Positions 51,794 to 59,633 of a stretch of DNA of 64,000 nt are shown in pieces (position 1 is the stretch's first letter; each line of letters opens with the position of its first letter). A program made the translations under genes and the position numbers. The DNA lies in NCBI GenBank assembly GCA_019747815.1, contig JAIEQJ010000001.1, positions 62,001-126,000 on the forward strand, written 5' to 3'. The stretch is from Hyphomonadaceae bacterium. Lineage in GTDB: Bacteria > Pseudomonadota > Alphaproteobacteria > Rhizobiales > Hyphomicrobiaceae. A model generated the notes under the pieces. That model was not told where the DNA came from. It made no database searches and saw nothing but the letters and a program-made list of their open reading frames with translations.

Positions 51794-52624
51794 CTAGTGC
51801 CGGAGCACGCCGGTCTTATCGACCTCGGTGCGCAGCGCTTCAAGTTCCTGCTTGGTCGGAGGCTGGACCGTCTCGACCTTGCTGGCCGTCTTCACCTCGA
51901 AGCCGGTGTTGGCCTTGATGTCTTCGACGGTCACGCCGGGGAACAGCTGGGCGAGGCGCGCCTCGAGCGTGTTCGGGTCGAAGTCGAAGATGCACTTCGG
52001 CGTGACGATCCACTTCGGTCCGCCGCCATAGAACTCGTTCTCGCGGCACACCTTCTTGCCAGGATGCGAGATGAAATCAACCTTCTCGACCAGCCGGCGC
52101 TTGTCGTGTGCGGTCAGGAACACGTAGGTGTCGCGCACGCCGACGGCGATGTCGTTGATGCCGATCGTGCCGGGGCCGCGGAAGCTCATCTTGTCCTTCG
52201 TACCCAAGCCGATCATGTTGGTGTTGCCCCACTTGTCAGCCTGGATGCCGCCGACGAAGAACTTGTCGGCGAACCAGAAGTGGTTGATGTCGCGCAGGTC
52301 GCTGTCATCCTTGTAGTAGCTGGCGCCGCCGGGCGCGCCGTAGAACAGGAAGGTGTCCGCGTGGTCGTGCACCGACTCCGCATAGCGGATCAGCTCGTAG
52401 CCGGTCGATGTCTTGGGCAGCTCCTCGACGTCCATGTCAGTGACGTTGCAAAGCGTCACGCTGCCGCCGAGCTGCAGCTTGAGATTGGGCGCGTGCGTCT
52501 TCTGCGCCAGCATGGTGGCGGCAAAGAAGATCTCGGTGTGGGCGCCGGACGTGATCTTGTCGGTGTCCTTGATCTCTCGCGAGAAGACCACCGCCATCAG
52601 CTCTTTCCAGGAATATTCACTCAT
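51794..52624 (-). CDS. CoA-transferase family I subunit B (IpdB-like)
   Basis: A 276-residue beta subunit of the family I CoA-transferase fold. It opens with YSWKELMAVVFSREIKDTDK and includes FYGAPGGASYYKDDSDLRDINHFWF-type glycine and aspartate blocks, YGGGPKWIVTPKCIFDFDP and the C-terminal FPGVTVEDIKANTGFEV. The SENG motif that carries the catalytic glutamate of true family I transferases is not seen; the matching region reads LQLGGSVTL. This is what is known for IpdAB, an enzyme that hydrolyses a C-C bond in a cyclic CoA ester during steroid breakdown. It pairs with the subunit at 52676. A ring-opening role is therefore more likely than CoA transfer, but is inferred. Confidence 0.8.
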   Translation of the reverse strand: MSEYSWKELMAVVFSREIKDTDKITSGAHTEIFFAATMLAQKTHAPNLKLQLGGSVTLCNVTDMDVEELPKTSTGYELIRYAESVHDHADTFLFYGAPGGASYYKDDSDLRDINHFWFADKFFVGGIQADKWGNTNMIGLGTKDKMSFRGPGTIGINDIAVGVRDTYVFLTAHDKRRLVEKVDFISHPGKKVCRENEFYGGGPKWIVTPKCIFDFDPNTLEARLAQLFPGVTVEDIKANTGFEVKTASKVETVQPPTKQELEALRTEVDKTGVLRH

Positions 52625-52675
52625 TTTGCGAAGCCTTGTGTTCGTGTCGAAGGATGATGCCGCTCGTTCGTCCGC

Positions 52676-53584
52676 TCACCAGCTGACAATCGGATGGGTG
52701 TAGAGGCCGAGCAGCTTCTTGATGCCGACGGTGTCGAGATAGGCGTAGTGGTCCGGCTGGATGTGCCGCTTCAGGTATTCGTCCCAGGTGGCCGCGTCAC
52801 CCTTGCGATTGGCTTCGCTGCAACGCACGTAGTCCTGGATGAACTCCACATCCTCCTTGTAGAAGCCGTGCGCCGCGTAGGGGTGGCCGCCGTACGGCGC
52901 CTCGACCACACAATCGGCGTAGGCGATGGTGGTCATGAAGGGGTTACGGCGGATCACCGAGTTCGGCACGATGCGCTCGGCCTGCGTCATGATGCGATCG
53001 GCAGCGCGCGCCAGCCAGCGGTCGCCGAAGCGGGCACCGAGATGCTGGCCGTTGCCGTACACATCCGACCAGCCGACGTGGATGATCGCCCAATCCGCGC
53101 GCAGCGGCGGCACGGCGATGATCTTCTTGGTCTTGCCGATCGGATCGGTGAACTGGACGAGATCGGGGTTCAGCTCGGGGATGCTGGTGCCGACACCGCC
53201 GCGCCAGGCGAAGAATTCCTGGCCGGATGCCGCCGCGAACAGGCCTGCGTACAGGATGTACTCGCTGCACTCCCAGACCTCGATCTGCTTGGACTCGGCG
53301 TACTTGCGGTAGTTGTGACCAATCGGGCAGTACATCTCCTGGCCGACGTAGGGAGCGATCAGCTTCTTGACGCAGCCGGCGCCGATCAGCAGGTCGATCT
53401 CAAGACCGGCGGTCGCAGAGGCGATGATGGTGAGGTCCTTGGTGCCCTTGCGAATGATCTCGCGGACTAGCGCCATGGGATGGTTGTCGGCACCGAAGCC
53501 GCCGATGGCCACGGTCTGGCCATCCTGGATCATGGCCGCGGCATCCTTGACCGATGCGACAACCTCTTTACGCCTCTTGCTCAT
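52676..53584 (-). CDS. CoA-transferase family I subunit A (IpdA-like)
   Basis: A 302-residue alpha subunit. The start at 53584 (MSKRRKEVV) is right after the thiolase gene; a long reading further upstream is an artefact. The CoA-transferase block GQTVAIGGFGADNHPMALVR is near the N-terminus, followed by LTIIASATAGLEIDLLIGAG and YVGQEMYCPIGHNYRKYAES. The C-terminal extension with YGGHPYAAHGFYKEDVEF and DEYLKRHIQPDHYAYLD is characteristic of the IpdA-like group. It forms a complex with the B subunit, whose gene follows after a 51-base gap. Function in a cyclic acyl-CoA degradation route is inferred from family and context. Confidence 0.82.
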   Translation of the reverse strand: MSKRRKEVVASVKDAAAMIQDGQTVAIGGFGADNHPMALVREIIRKGTKDLTIIASATAGLEIDLLIGAGCVKKLIAPYVGQEMYCPIGHNYRKYAESKQIEVWECSEYILYAGLFAAASGQEFFAWRGGVGTSIPELNPDLVQFTDPIGKTKKIIAVPPLRADWAIIHVGWSDVYGNGQHLGARFGDRWLARAADRIMTQAERIVPNSVIRRNPFMTTIAYADCVVEAPYGGHPYAAHGFYKEDVEFIQDYVRCSEANRKGDAATWDEYLKRHIQPDHYAYLDTVGIKKLLGLYTHPIVSW

Positions 53585-53616
53585 ATCTGGTTTCCTCACG
53601 TTCGAGCATTTCAGTC

Positions 53617-54798
53617 TCAGGTCTTCAGAATCGTGCAGCTGTAGACGGCGGAGTCCTGCCCGAGCAGGAGTCCCCCTTGGTTTTGCGCCATGGCCACCTT
53701 CGGCCGTTTGTCGATCTGCCGTTCGCCGGCCTCGCCACGCATCTGCCAGACGAGTTCGGCGATCTGCAGCAGCCCCGTCGCGCCCACCGGATGGCCGCGC
53801 GAGCACAGCCCGCCGCTGGGATTGACGGGAACGCGGCCTTGCAGCATGGTGATGCCGTCGTCGATCAGCTTGGGGCCTTCCCCGGGTCCGCACAGGCCGA
53901 GGCGCTCGTAGAGCATCAGCTCCGCGGGGGCCATGGCATCATGCAGCTCGACCGCTTCGAGGTCTTCCGGGCCGATGCCTGCCACTTCGTAGGCGGCCTG
54001 CGCCGTGGTAGCCGCCGTATCGGGCCGGTTGTCGTCCGGCAGGCGATAGACGCCGGAACGCAGCACGCAGCTGGCGATGCGCACCGGAGTCTTGCTGGTG
54101 AACTTCTTCGCCAGGTCAGCCGAGCACACGACGGCCGCGGCGGCACCGTCGGAAATGGACGCGCACATATAGAGTGTCAGCGGATCGACAACGATACGCG
54201 ACTGCACGACCTGCTCGATGGTCAGCGCCCGACGGTGTTGCGCCAGCGGATTGAGCGAGCCATTGAAGGAGTTCTTCACCGCCGGCTTGGCGAAGTCGGC
54301 CAGCGTCCAGCCGTATTCCTTCATCCGCGCCTTGAGATTGATCTTGGGATGGATGGCGTAGCTGGTGGTGAACTGCATGCCCATCTGCGACAGGTCGAGT
54401 TCGGACACGGCGGACAGCGCGCCGATCGTGCGGGCGCTGTCACCGATGAACATCTTCTCGACGCCGACGGCGAGCGCCACGTCGACCGCGCCGGAGGCAA
54501 CCTCCAGCCATGCCCCGCGCAGCGCCGTCGCCGCACTGGCGCAGGCGTTCTCGACGTTGACGATCGGAATGCCGGTAATGCCGGAGTGCTGCAGGACGAC
54601 CTGACCGCGTACGCCTTCCTGGCCGGTAAGCAGCCCGCCGATGGAGTTGCCGACATAGGCCACATTGATGTCGGCCGGCTTGACGCCGGCATCGTCGAGC
54701 GCGCCCCAGATCGCCGTGTAGCCCAATTCCTTAAGCGGCTTCTCCGTGAACTGGCCGGTCGCGTGCGCACCGACGCCGATGATGGCAACCTCACGCAT
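53617..54798 (-). CDS. Thiolase (SCP2/lipid-transfer type)
   Basis: A 393-residue thiolase of the non-specific lipid-transfer/SCP2 type. The nucleophilic cysteine is C86 in VENACASAATAL; the second-half histidine is in GGLCSRGHPVGATG. Family blocks GDSARTIGALS and ELHDAMAPAELMLYE are visible. It cleaves a 3-ketoacyl-CoA or performs a retro-aldol step. Its stop overlaps nothing, but its start overlaps the zinc-ribbon/OB-fold gene by eight bases; such thiolase and DUF35 pairs form a complex in steroid and aromatic side-chain breakdown, where the OB protein is required for activity. Same operon 3. Confidence 0.88.
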   Translation of the reverse strand: MREVAIIGVGAHATGQFTEKPLKELGYTAIWGALDDAGVKPADINVAYVGNSIGGLLTGQEGVRGQVVLQHSGITGIPIVNVENACASAATALRGAWLEVASGAVDVALAVGVEKMFIGDSARTIGALSAVSELDLSQMGMQFTTSYAIHPKINLKARMKEYGWTLADFAKPAVKNSFNGSLNPLAQHRRALTIEQVVQSRIVVDPLTLYMCASISDGAAAAVVCSADLAKKFTSKTPVRIASCVLRSGVYRLPDDNRPDTAATTAQAAYEVAGIGPEDLEAVELHDAMAPAELMLYERLGLCGPGEGPKLIDDGITMLQGRVPVNPSGGLCSRGHPVGATGLLQIAELVWQMRGEAGERQIDKRPKVAMAQNQGGLLLGQDSAVYSCTILKT

Positions 54799-55234
54799 GA
54801 CGTGCCTTCCCGCTTTTCTCTGGGCTTGCAGCCGGCACGTACTTGTAAGTCAGCAGGTCCTTGCTTTCCGGCGTGTCGGCGAGCGGCTCCAGCACCAGGC
54901 GCATGTCCATGCCGTCCTCCAGCACGCCCGGCTCGATGGGGCACTCGGCGCCGACCAGTGAGAAGATGCGCGGCCCTTCGGGCAGATCGACGAAGATCTG
55001 GAAGAACGGCGCCTTGAACCCCTTCGGCGCGAAGCGCGCGATGGTGTGACTGAAGAGCCTGGCCGTCCGCCCGATCTCCACCATCTGCATAGCCCCGTTG
55101 GCGAGGCAGGCGGGGCACACCGGCATCTGCGGAAACACCACGCTCGCGCAGTTATCGCACCGGCTGCCGAGCAGGCAGGGCGTCTGCGTGCCATCGGCTG
55201 GCACGAGGATGCTTTCGGGGTGCAACACGTTCAC
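54791..55234 (-). CDS. DUF35-type zinc-ribbon/OB-fold protein (thiolase partner)
   Basis: A 147-residue protein. The rubredoxin-like zinc ribbon has C26-x-x-C29 and C40-x-x-C43; an OB-fold domain follows (about 55-135, including RLFSHTIARFAPKGFK and FFQIFVDLPEGPRIFSL). These proteins bind acyl-CoA and partner thiolases, as known for the ChsH2/Ltp2 pair of side-chain cleavage. The gene overlaps the thiolase start by eight bases. The N-terminus (about 1-20) is free of motifs. Together with the thiolase it probably makes a retro-aldol or thiolytic cleavage complex. Confidence 0.87.
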   Translation of the reverse strand: MNVLHPESILVPADGTQTPCLLGSRCDNCASVVFPQMPVCPACLANGAMQMVEIGRTARLFSHTIARFAPKGFKAPFFQIFVDLPEGPRIFSLVGAECPIEPGVLEDGMDMRLVLEPLADTPESKDLLTYKYVPAASPEKSGKARHA

Positions 55235-55279
55235 GGGGAGACTCGCCTACGCAGAAATCCGTGGAGCGGGGACGCCCGG

Positions 55280-55717
55280 CTAAACGCCGAGGTGCTTCTT
55301 GAGTGAGCGGAAGCCGGCGCCGAACACGCGCGCCATGAACTGCTCGCCCGTCTCTTCCTCGCCCTTGGCGGTGTCGAACTGCGTCGACCATTCGCCGAGC
55401 GTGCCGTAGCTATCGGTGATGGGGCGCAGGCGCATGCTGGTGCGGATGTTCTTCACTGGCAGCGGCCCTTCCAGCACCGAATAGGTGATCAGGAACTCCT
55501 CGGGCGACAGCGCCTCCAGGCGCTCGCGCAGGATGTCCTTGGTGCCGGCCATGCCGAGCTTGCGCACGGCGCCGATCTCGGTCGGCTTCTTGCCGGACTC
55601 GATGACGCTGTCTTTCATGCCGGGCATCCAGGCCGGCAGCCCGTTGAAGTCGCTGACCACGCGCCAGACGCGCTCGATCGGCGCGTTGATGACGGTGCTG
55701 ACGAGTATTTTTGGCAT
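55280..55717 (-). CDS. SRPBCC (Bet v 1/START-like) family protein
   Basis: A 145-residue protein with the polyketide-cyclase/START fold: it starts STVINAPIERVWRVVSDFNG, continues with LPAWMPGMKDSVIESGKK and AVRKLGMAGTKDILRERLEALS, then WSTQFDTAKGEEETGEQF. The fold makes a large ligand pocket for hydrophobic molecules; no catalytic residue can be assigned. It is the first gene of operon 3, about 120 bases after a promoter with a TetR-type operator, and 45 bases before the zinc-ribbon gene. A role as a lipid/ligand carrier or a lyase-like step for the imported compound is possible. Confidence 0.85.
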   Translation of the reverse strand: MPKILVSTVINAPIERVWRVVSDFNGLPAWMPGMKDSVIESGKKPTEIGAVRKLGMAGTKDILRERLEALSPEEFLITYSVLEGPLPVKNIRTSMRLRPITDSYGTLGEWSTQFDTAKGEEETGEQFMARVFGAGFRSLKKHLGV

Positions 55718-55835
55718 CGTCCCATCCTTTTGCGCAAAGGCGCCGCATCCCTGTGCGCTGCTCGGGTGAGGTTTTCACTCATCTTTGCCTCCGAACACCC
55801 TTCACGGCGGCGTCGGACGCAGCGCATTTCCAAAT

Positions 55836-55863
55836 ATGGTATAACGATGTTCTATTTTGTCAA
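55836..55863 (-). promoter_or_regulatory. Promoter and operator of operon 3
   Basis: On the minus strand TTGACA (55863-55858), 16 bases, TACCAT (55841-55836), about 120 bases before the SRPBCC start. The spacer holds ATAGAACATCGTTAT, an imperfect inverted repeat with the word ATAGAACA that also occurs in the promoter of the TetR gene at 43372. This places a repressor site between -35 and -10. Confidence 0.55.
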
Positions 55864-55927
55864 GCTGCCGCACGGCGACACGGAGTGGCGGCTTATAAGT
55901 CGGCCCGTCGGATCCTTGGTTTTTCGC

Positions 55928-56128
55928 GATGTCCTGTCGCAAACGCGGATTCTGTGACCAGGACGGAGCGTTGAAGGCGCATCGCGCAGCATGAATCGCT
56001 TCCAGCGCCTCCGCCTCGGAGCCGTCCCCAAAGGTGCCGACGATCGCACCGGGCGCGGGGTCAAAACTGCTGGGCGTGGCACCTTGGTCTGACGGAATCC
56101 AACGCCCTGCAATCCAATGTAGCCGCAC
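55928..56128 (-). pseudogene. Aldehyde dehydrogenase N-terminal fragment
   Basis: On the minus strand the reading VRLHWIAGRWIPSD, then SSFDPAPGAIVGTFGDGSEA, then EALEAIHAARCAFNAPSWSQ and NPRLRQDI is the N-terminal about 67 residues of an NAD-dependent aldehyde dehydrogenase. The match ends near 55928 and unrelated sequence follows, close to the operon 3 promoter; the catalytic part is gone. No intact start is evident. It is a remnant, not related by position to the intact ALDH at 50271. Confidence 0.6.
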
Positions 56129-56229
56129 GTCCCCGCGACAGAAGATGCGCGCACCTAGGCACGGCCCTCTTGGCCGCGCAAATAGCGATGCCTGATGGGG
56201 TCCATCAGTGCCGATGCGAAGCGTTCGGA

Positions 56230-57080
56230 TCAATCAACAGGCCGCAGCACTCCTGCGGCCTTCGCAAGTTCGTCGGTAAGAATCTCGATGAATAGACGCG
56301 CGGCCTCCGAAAGAGGGCGGCGCGCATTATGGACGCAGGCAATGTGGCGCGTAAGCCGCGGCGCTACGATACGGTCAGCTTTCAGGCTTCCATCGGACAA
56401 ACCCTGACGCACGGCAATTGCTGGTAGAACCGTCGCCCAGTCCGAGTTGCGAACGAGTTCCTCGATGGCAACGACCACATCGACTTTCTAGTCTGACGGA
56501 CAGCTGCACGTTCTCGTCCTCAGCAATTCTGTCGACAATGAGCCTAAGACCGTTGCGTTTCGATGGAAGCACCAACGGCAACCCGGCAAGGTCCTTAAAT
56601 CTCACAGGCGAGCCCAAATTCCGTCCGCTGGTGCTCGAGGTCACCAGGACCATCTCCTCATCCACCACATCGGTGGTCGGCATGTCCCAGCGGCGGCGCG
56701 CTCTGTTGACGATGGCGAAATCCAAAGCACCGGCCCTGACACTCTCCACCAAGGCGTTGGAGTAGCCATCGGCGACTGACACCTCGACCTCCGGATATTG
56801 ACGCGCGAACGTGCCCAGAGAGCGGGCGAGGACGCTTGATGTCATGGATGCAATCAGCCCTATCGCGATGCGCCCACTGACTTCGCCGGCACGACTGGCG
56901 ATCTGCTGCTTGGCGTCGGACAGATCGCGCAGAATTGGCGCAAACAGCTGATAGGCGAGCTTGCCGGCTGCTGTCGGAACCATGCCCTGAGAGGTACGCT
57001 CGAATAGCTTTTGGCCAAGCTCCTCCTCAAGCTTGGCAACCTGCATCGAAAGCGCCGGCTGAACGAGGTTCATTCGCCGC
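56230..57080 (-). pseudogene. LysR-family regulator, truncated and frameshifted
   Basis: The minus-strand reading starts at the junction near 57080 with [20 protein letters not shown], so about the first 20 residues of the LysR helix-turn-helix are missing. It continues through the linker and effector domain (RIAIGLIASMTSSVLARSLG, FAIVNRARRRWDMP), then shifts frame near 56490 to VVVAIEELVRNSDWATVLPA and ends at LRPVD. The remaining domain order and length are normal. Upstream bases are not LysR but the UbiD fragment on the other strand. The gene would have controlled a divergent aromatic-acid decarboxylase operon. Not functional. Confidence 0.75.
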
Positions 57081-57350
57081 GCCGAAGACGTCGACATTCA
57101 TAATAGCGAAGATTTGGAATGGGCTGTCGCCACCCGCTTTCAAGCTGACCGCGATCTTGTCATAGTCGCCGATTCCATGGGATCAAAGCTCGACCCGTCT
57201 ACCACTGAAGGTGTTGGCGCGAAGATGGGACTGGATGCGACCAAGCCACTTGGCGCTCCCCCTCTGCGCTACCAGCGCATAGGCGAGAACAACGTACACC
57301 TGCAGAGCATTGTAGCCGGCGCAGATTGGCGCACGGCCGTGCAGGGTTGA
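57076..57350 (+). pseudogene. UbiD-family decarboxylase, C-terminal fragment
   Basis: Reading [20 protein letters not shown], then [20 protein letters not shown] and [15 protein letters not shown] is the C-terminal end of UbiD-type prenylated-FMN decarboxylases, with EDVDIxxxxDVxWAxATR and DATKP patterns. The start of the gene, over 80% of it, is missing; the fragment begins at the LysR junction near 57080. It ends with a stop at 57350, 65 bases before the intact UbiX gene. The enzyme would have decarboxylated aromatic or unsaturated acids. Confidence 0.7.
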
Positions 57351-57415
57351 CCTTGTGAGTGCAGTAAGAACCCGCGCCGCCTATCAACGATCTGATCAAT
57401 AGATATGGGTGAACG

Positions 57416-58012
57416 ATGCCGTCGAACGAAGCAACCCGCCCCCTCATCGTGGGAATTAGCGGAGCGTCGGGTGCGATCTACGGCATTCGCATGCTTGAGA
57501 TCCTCCGCGAGGTCCATGTCGAAGCGCACCTCATCATCACTCGGGCAGCGCGTCTTACGCTTGCATCTGAGACCAATCTCAAGGTTTCCGACGTCGAGAA
57601 GCTTGCCAGCGTCGTATACGGCCACCAGGACATTGCGGCGGCCTGTTCGAGCGGGTCGTTCATGACAGCCGGCATGGTGATTGCGCCTTGCTCGGTGAAG
57701 ACCCTTTCGGAGATCGCGGCATGCCCAGGTGGCAACCTGTTGTCCCGCGCTGCAGATGTCACGCTGAAGGAACGCCGGCGATTGGTCTTGCTGTTGCGCG
57801 AAACCCCTTTGCATCTTGGCCACATCCGCAGCATGCAGGCGGTGACGGAAGCTGGCGCGATTGTCTATCCGCCGGTACCGGCGTTTTACGCGCGTCCAGC
57901 TAGCGTTGAAGACATTGTCGACCATACGGTCGGGCGCGTGCTCGACTTGTTCGATATCGACGCCAAGCTGGCTGTGCGCTGGTCCGGAATGCACCTCAGC
58001 AGTGGCGCCTAG
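57416..58012 (+). CDS. UbiX-family flavin prenyltransferase
   Basis: A 198-residue UbiX/Pad1-type enzyme that adds a dimethylallyl group to FMN, making the cofactor of UbiD decarboxylases. FMN-binding GISGASGAIYG lies at 13-23; SSGSFMTAGMVIAPCSVKTL and RETPLHLGHIRSM carry the phosphate and prenyl binding residues. A weak GGTGAA precedes the start at 57416. The adjacent UbiD gene is reduced to a fragment, so this enzyme either serves a UbiD elsewhere in the genome or is on its way to loss. All motifs are intact. Confidence 0.88.
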   Translation: MPSNEATRPLIVGISGASGAIYGIRMLEILREVHVEAHLIITRAARLTLASETNLKVSDVEKLASVVYGHQDIAAACSSGSFMTAGMVIAPCSVKTLSEIAACPGGNLLSRAADVTLKERRRLVLLLRETPLHLGHIRSMQAVTEAGAIVYPPVPAFYARPASVEDIVDHTVGRVLDLFDIDAKLAVRWSGMHLSSGA

Positions 58013-58028
58013 AGGGTGTCTGGAGGAC

Positions 58029-58559
58029 ATGCTCCGGCTGGAGCGCGATAACAGTCTCTGGTGCTTCTCGCTAAAGGTCTATGCGGTGCCGCGCGTGCAG
58101 GCGGAATGCCTCGCACTGCAGGCCGACTGCGACGTCGGATGTCAACGTGCTGCTCTTCGCCGCGTGGTTCGGTGCGGAGTGCGGCGCAGCACTCGATTCC
58201 GCAGCCATTGTGCGCTTGCGAGACACAGTGCGCGCGTGGAACGAGGCAGTGGTACGACCACTGCGAGCTGCGCGCATAGCCATCAGGGCTCTGCCCGAAT
58301 CTGCTGAGCCAGCCGTCCAGAGCTTGCGATCGGCCATCGCACGCGACGAGCTCGAGGCCGAGCGGATCGAGCAGGCGATGCTGTACGCGAACTGGCGCGA
58401 GCTCGCGCCGGTCCTAACCCCGCCAGCTCCGTTCACCGGACCCTGGTCGCGCACAATGTCGCCCGTGTGATCGAAGCCTATGCGGGTGCACGTCCAACGA
58501 TCCTGTCCGAGGCGCCTGCTCTGATCCTTGCGGCACTCGAATTTGCTTCTGGACACTGA
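58029..58559 (+). pseudogene. TIGR02444-family protein gene, broken by two frameshifts
   Basis: The ATG at 58029 has GGAGG upstream. The frame gives DNSLWCFSLKVYAVPRVQAE then CLALQADCDV, typical of the TIGR02444 (DUF2390) family. Near 58139 one extra base shifts it to DVNVLLFAAWFGAECGAAL and AWNEAVVRPLRAARIAIRAL. Near 58443 a second shift leads to VAHNVARVIEAYAGARP and a stop at 58557. Summed across frames the protein is of normal length, about 175 residues. Function of the family is unknown. It follows UbiX by 16 bases. Confidence 0.7.
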
Positions 58560-58649
58560 ACTTAGGCGACTTCGACATCGACTTCCGCCGCCAATTTGCT
58601 TATCAATGTTGTCCCTGATCGGCAGATCGCCGAGTCCAGGCGTTCGGAT

Positions 58650-59504
58650 ATGGGAATGTCCACTGCGCTACGCATCGCCTACGGAACGTTCGGTCGTGTC
58701 GCCCTGCTCGACATGGATCGCTCGCTCGTGCGTCACGCCCACCCCCATTGCCACGTCCTGCTCAAGGCGGAAGGGGAGGACACCGCTTTTGCCGTAGGCG
58801 ACCGCTTTATCCCGCTCACCGACAGCCAGGCGGTGCTGGTCAACGCGTGGGAGCCCCATGCCTACGTGCACGACCCGCTGCGCGCGCGGACGACCATCCT
58901 TGCCCTCTACATCGAGCCCATGTGGCTGCAGGCCATACGGCCGAACTGGGCCGCCAGCGGCGGACCCGGCTTCTTCGACCAGCCCGCCGGCGAAGTGACG
59001 CCGCGCATCAGAGACTTGGGCATGAACTTGGCGACGGTGATGGTGAGCGATCCCGCTGGCCGCAGCGCGCAGGAGGAGCTGCTGTCCGATCTGATGATCT
59101 CGGTGATCGAGCGCTTCACGCCCTGGCGCACGATTTCGGCCTCGCTAGCTCTGCGCGCCGATTTGCAAGCCTTCGACTGGCGGGTGCGCCGGGCAGTGGA
59201 TCTTATCCGCTCCGCCCCCTCGACCCGGATTTGCGTCGATACGCTGGCGCGCGAGTCCGGCTTATCGCGAGCGCACTTTTACCGCCTGTTCCAACGCACA
59301 GCGCAAGTCAGTCCGCACGTATACCTGAACGTCGTTAGGATGGAGCTGGCGGTGAAAGCCGTTGTCGATTCAAGCGATAGCCTTGCCGTGGTCAGCGACA
59401 CGCTCGGTTTCAGCGCCCCGGCGCATTTTGCGCGGTTCTTCCGTGAGCATGCGGGCGTCAAGCCGAGCGAGTTCCGTGTCGTTTCGCGCATGGGTCTCGC
59501 GTAA
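58650..59504 (+). CDS. AraC-family transcriptional regulator
   Basis: A 284-residue regulator if the ATG at 58650 is used; an earlier in-frame ATG at 58596 is possible. The N-terminal half is a cupin sensor (HAHPHCHVLLKAEG, LVNAWEPHAYVHD). The C-terminal about 100 residues hold two helix-turn-helix motifs: VDTLARESGLSRAHFYRLFQ and LAVVSDTLGFSAPAHFARFF. It likely activates the Mo-hydroxylase cluster that starts 129 bases downstream, with the substrate or a product as effector. The intergenic region shows no striking site. Confidence 0.85.
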   Translation: MGMSTALRIAYGTFGRVALLDMDRSLVRHAHPHCHVLLKAEGEDTAFAVGDRFIPLTDSQAVLVNAWEPHAYVHDPLRARTTILALYIEPMWLQAIRPNWAASGGPGFFDQPAGEVTPRIRDLGMNLATVMVSDPAGRSAQEELLSDLMISVIERFTPWRTISASLALRADLQAFDWRVRRAVDLIRSAPSTRICVDTLARESGLSRAHFYRLFQRTAQVSPHVYLNVVRMELAVKAVVDSSDSLAVVSDTLGFSAPAHFARFFREHAGVKPSEFRVVSRMGLA

Positions 59505-59633
59505 GATCCGTTCGATAAAAAATGAGACAATTCGGTAAGTCCTGAGACGGCTGGGTCTGGTCGGCCAGCACGACCCGATGGGAGCTTCTACGCGCCTGCC
59601 GCCAAGAGCAGCGCGCGAGAGAAACGCCCCGGT

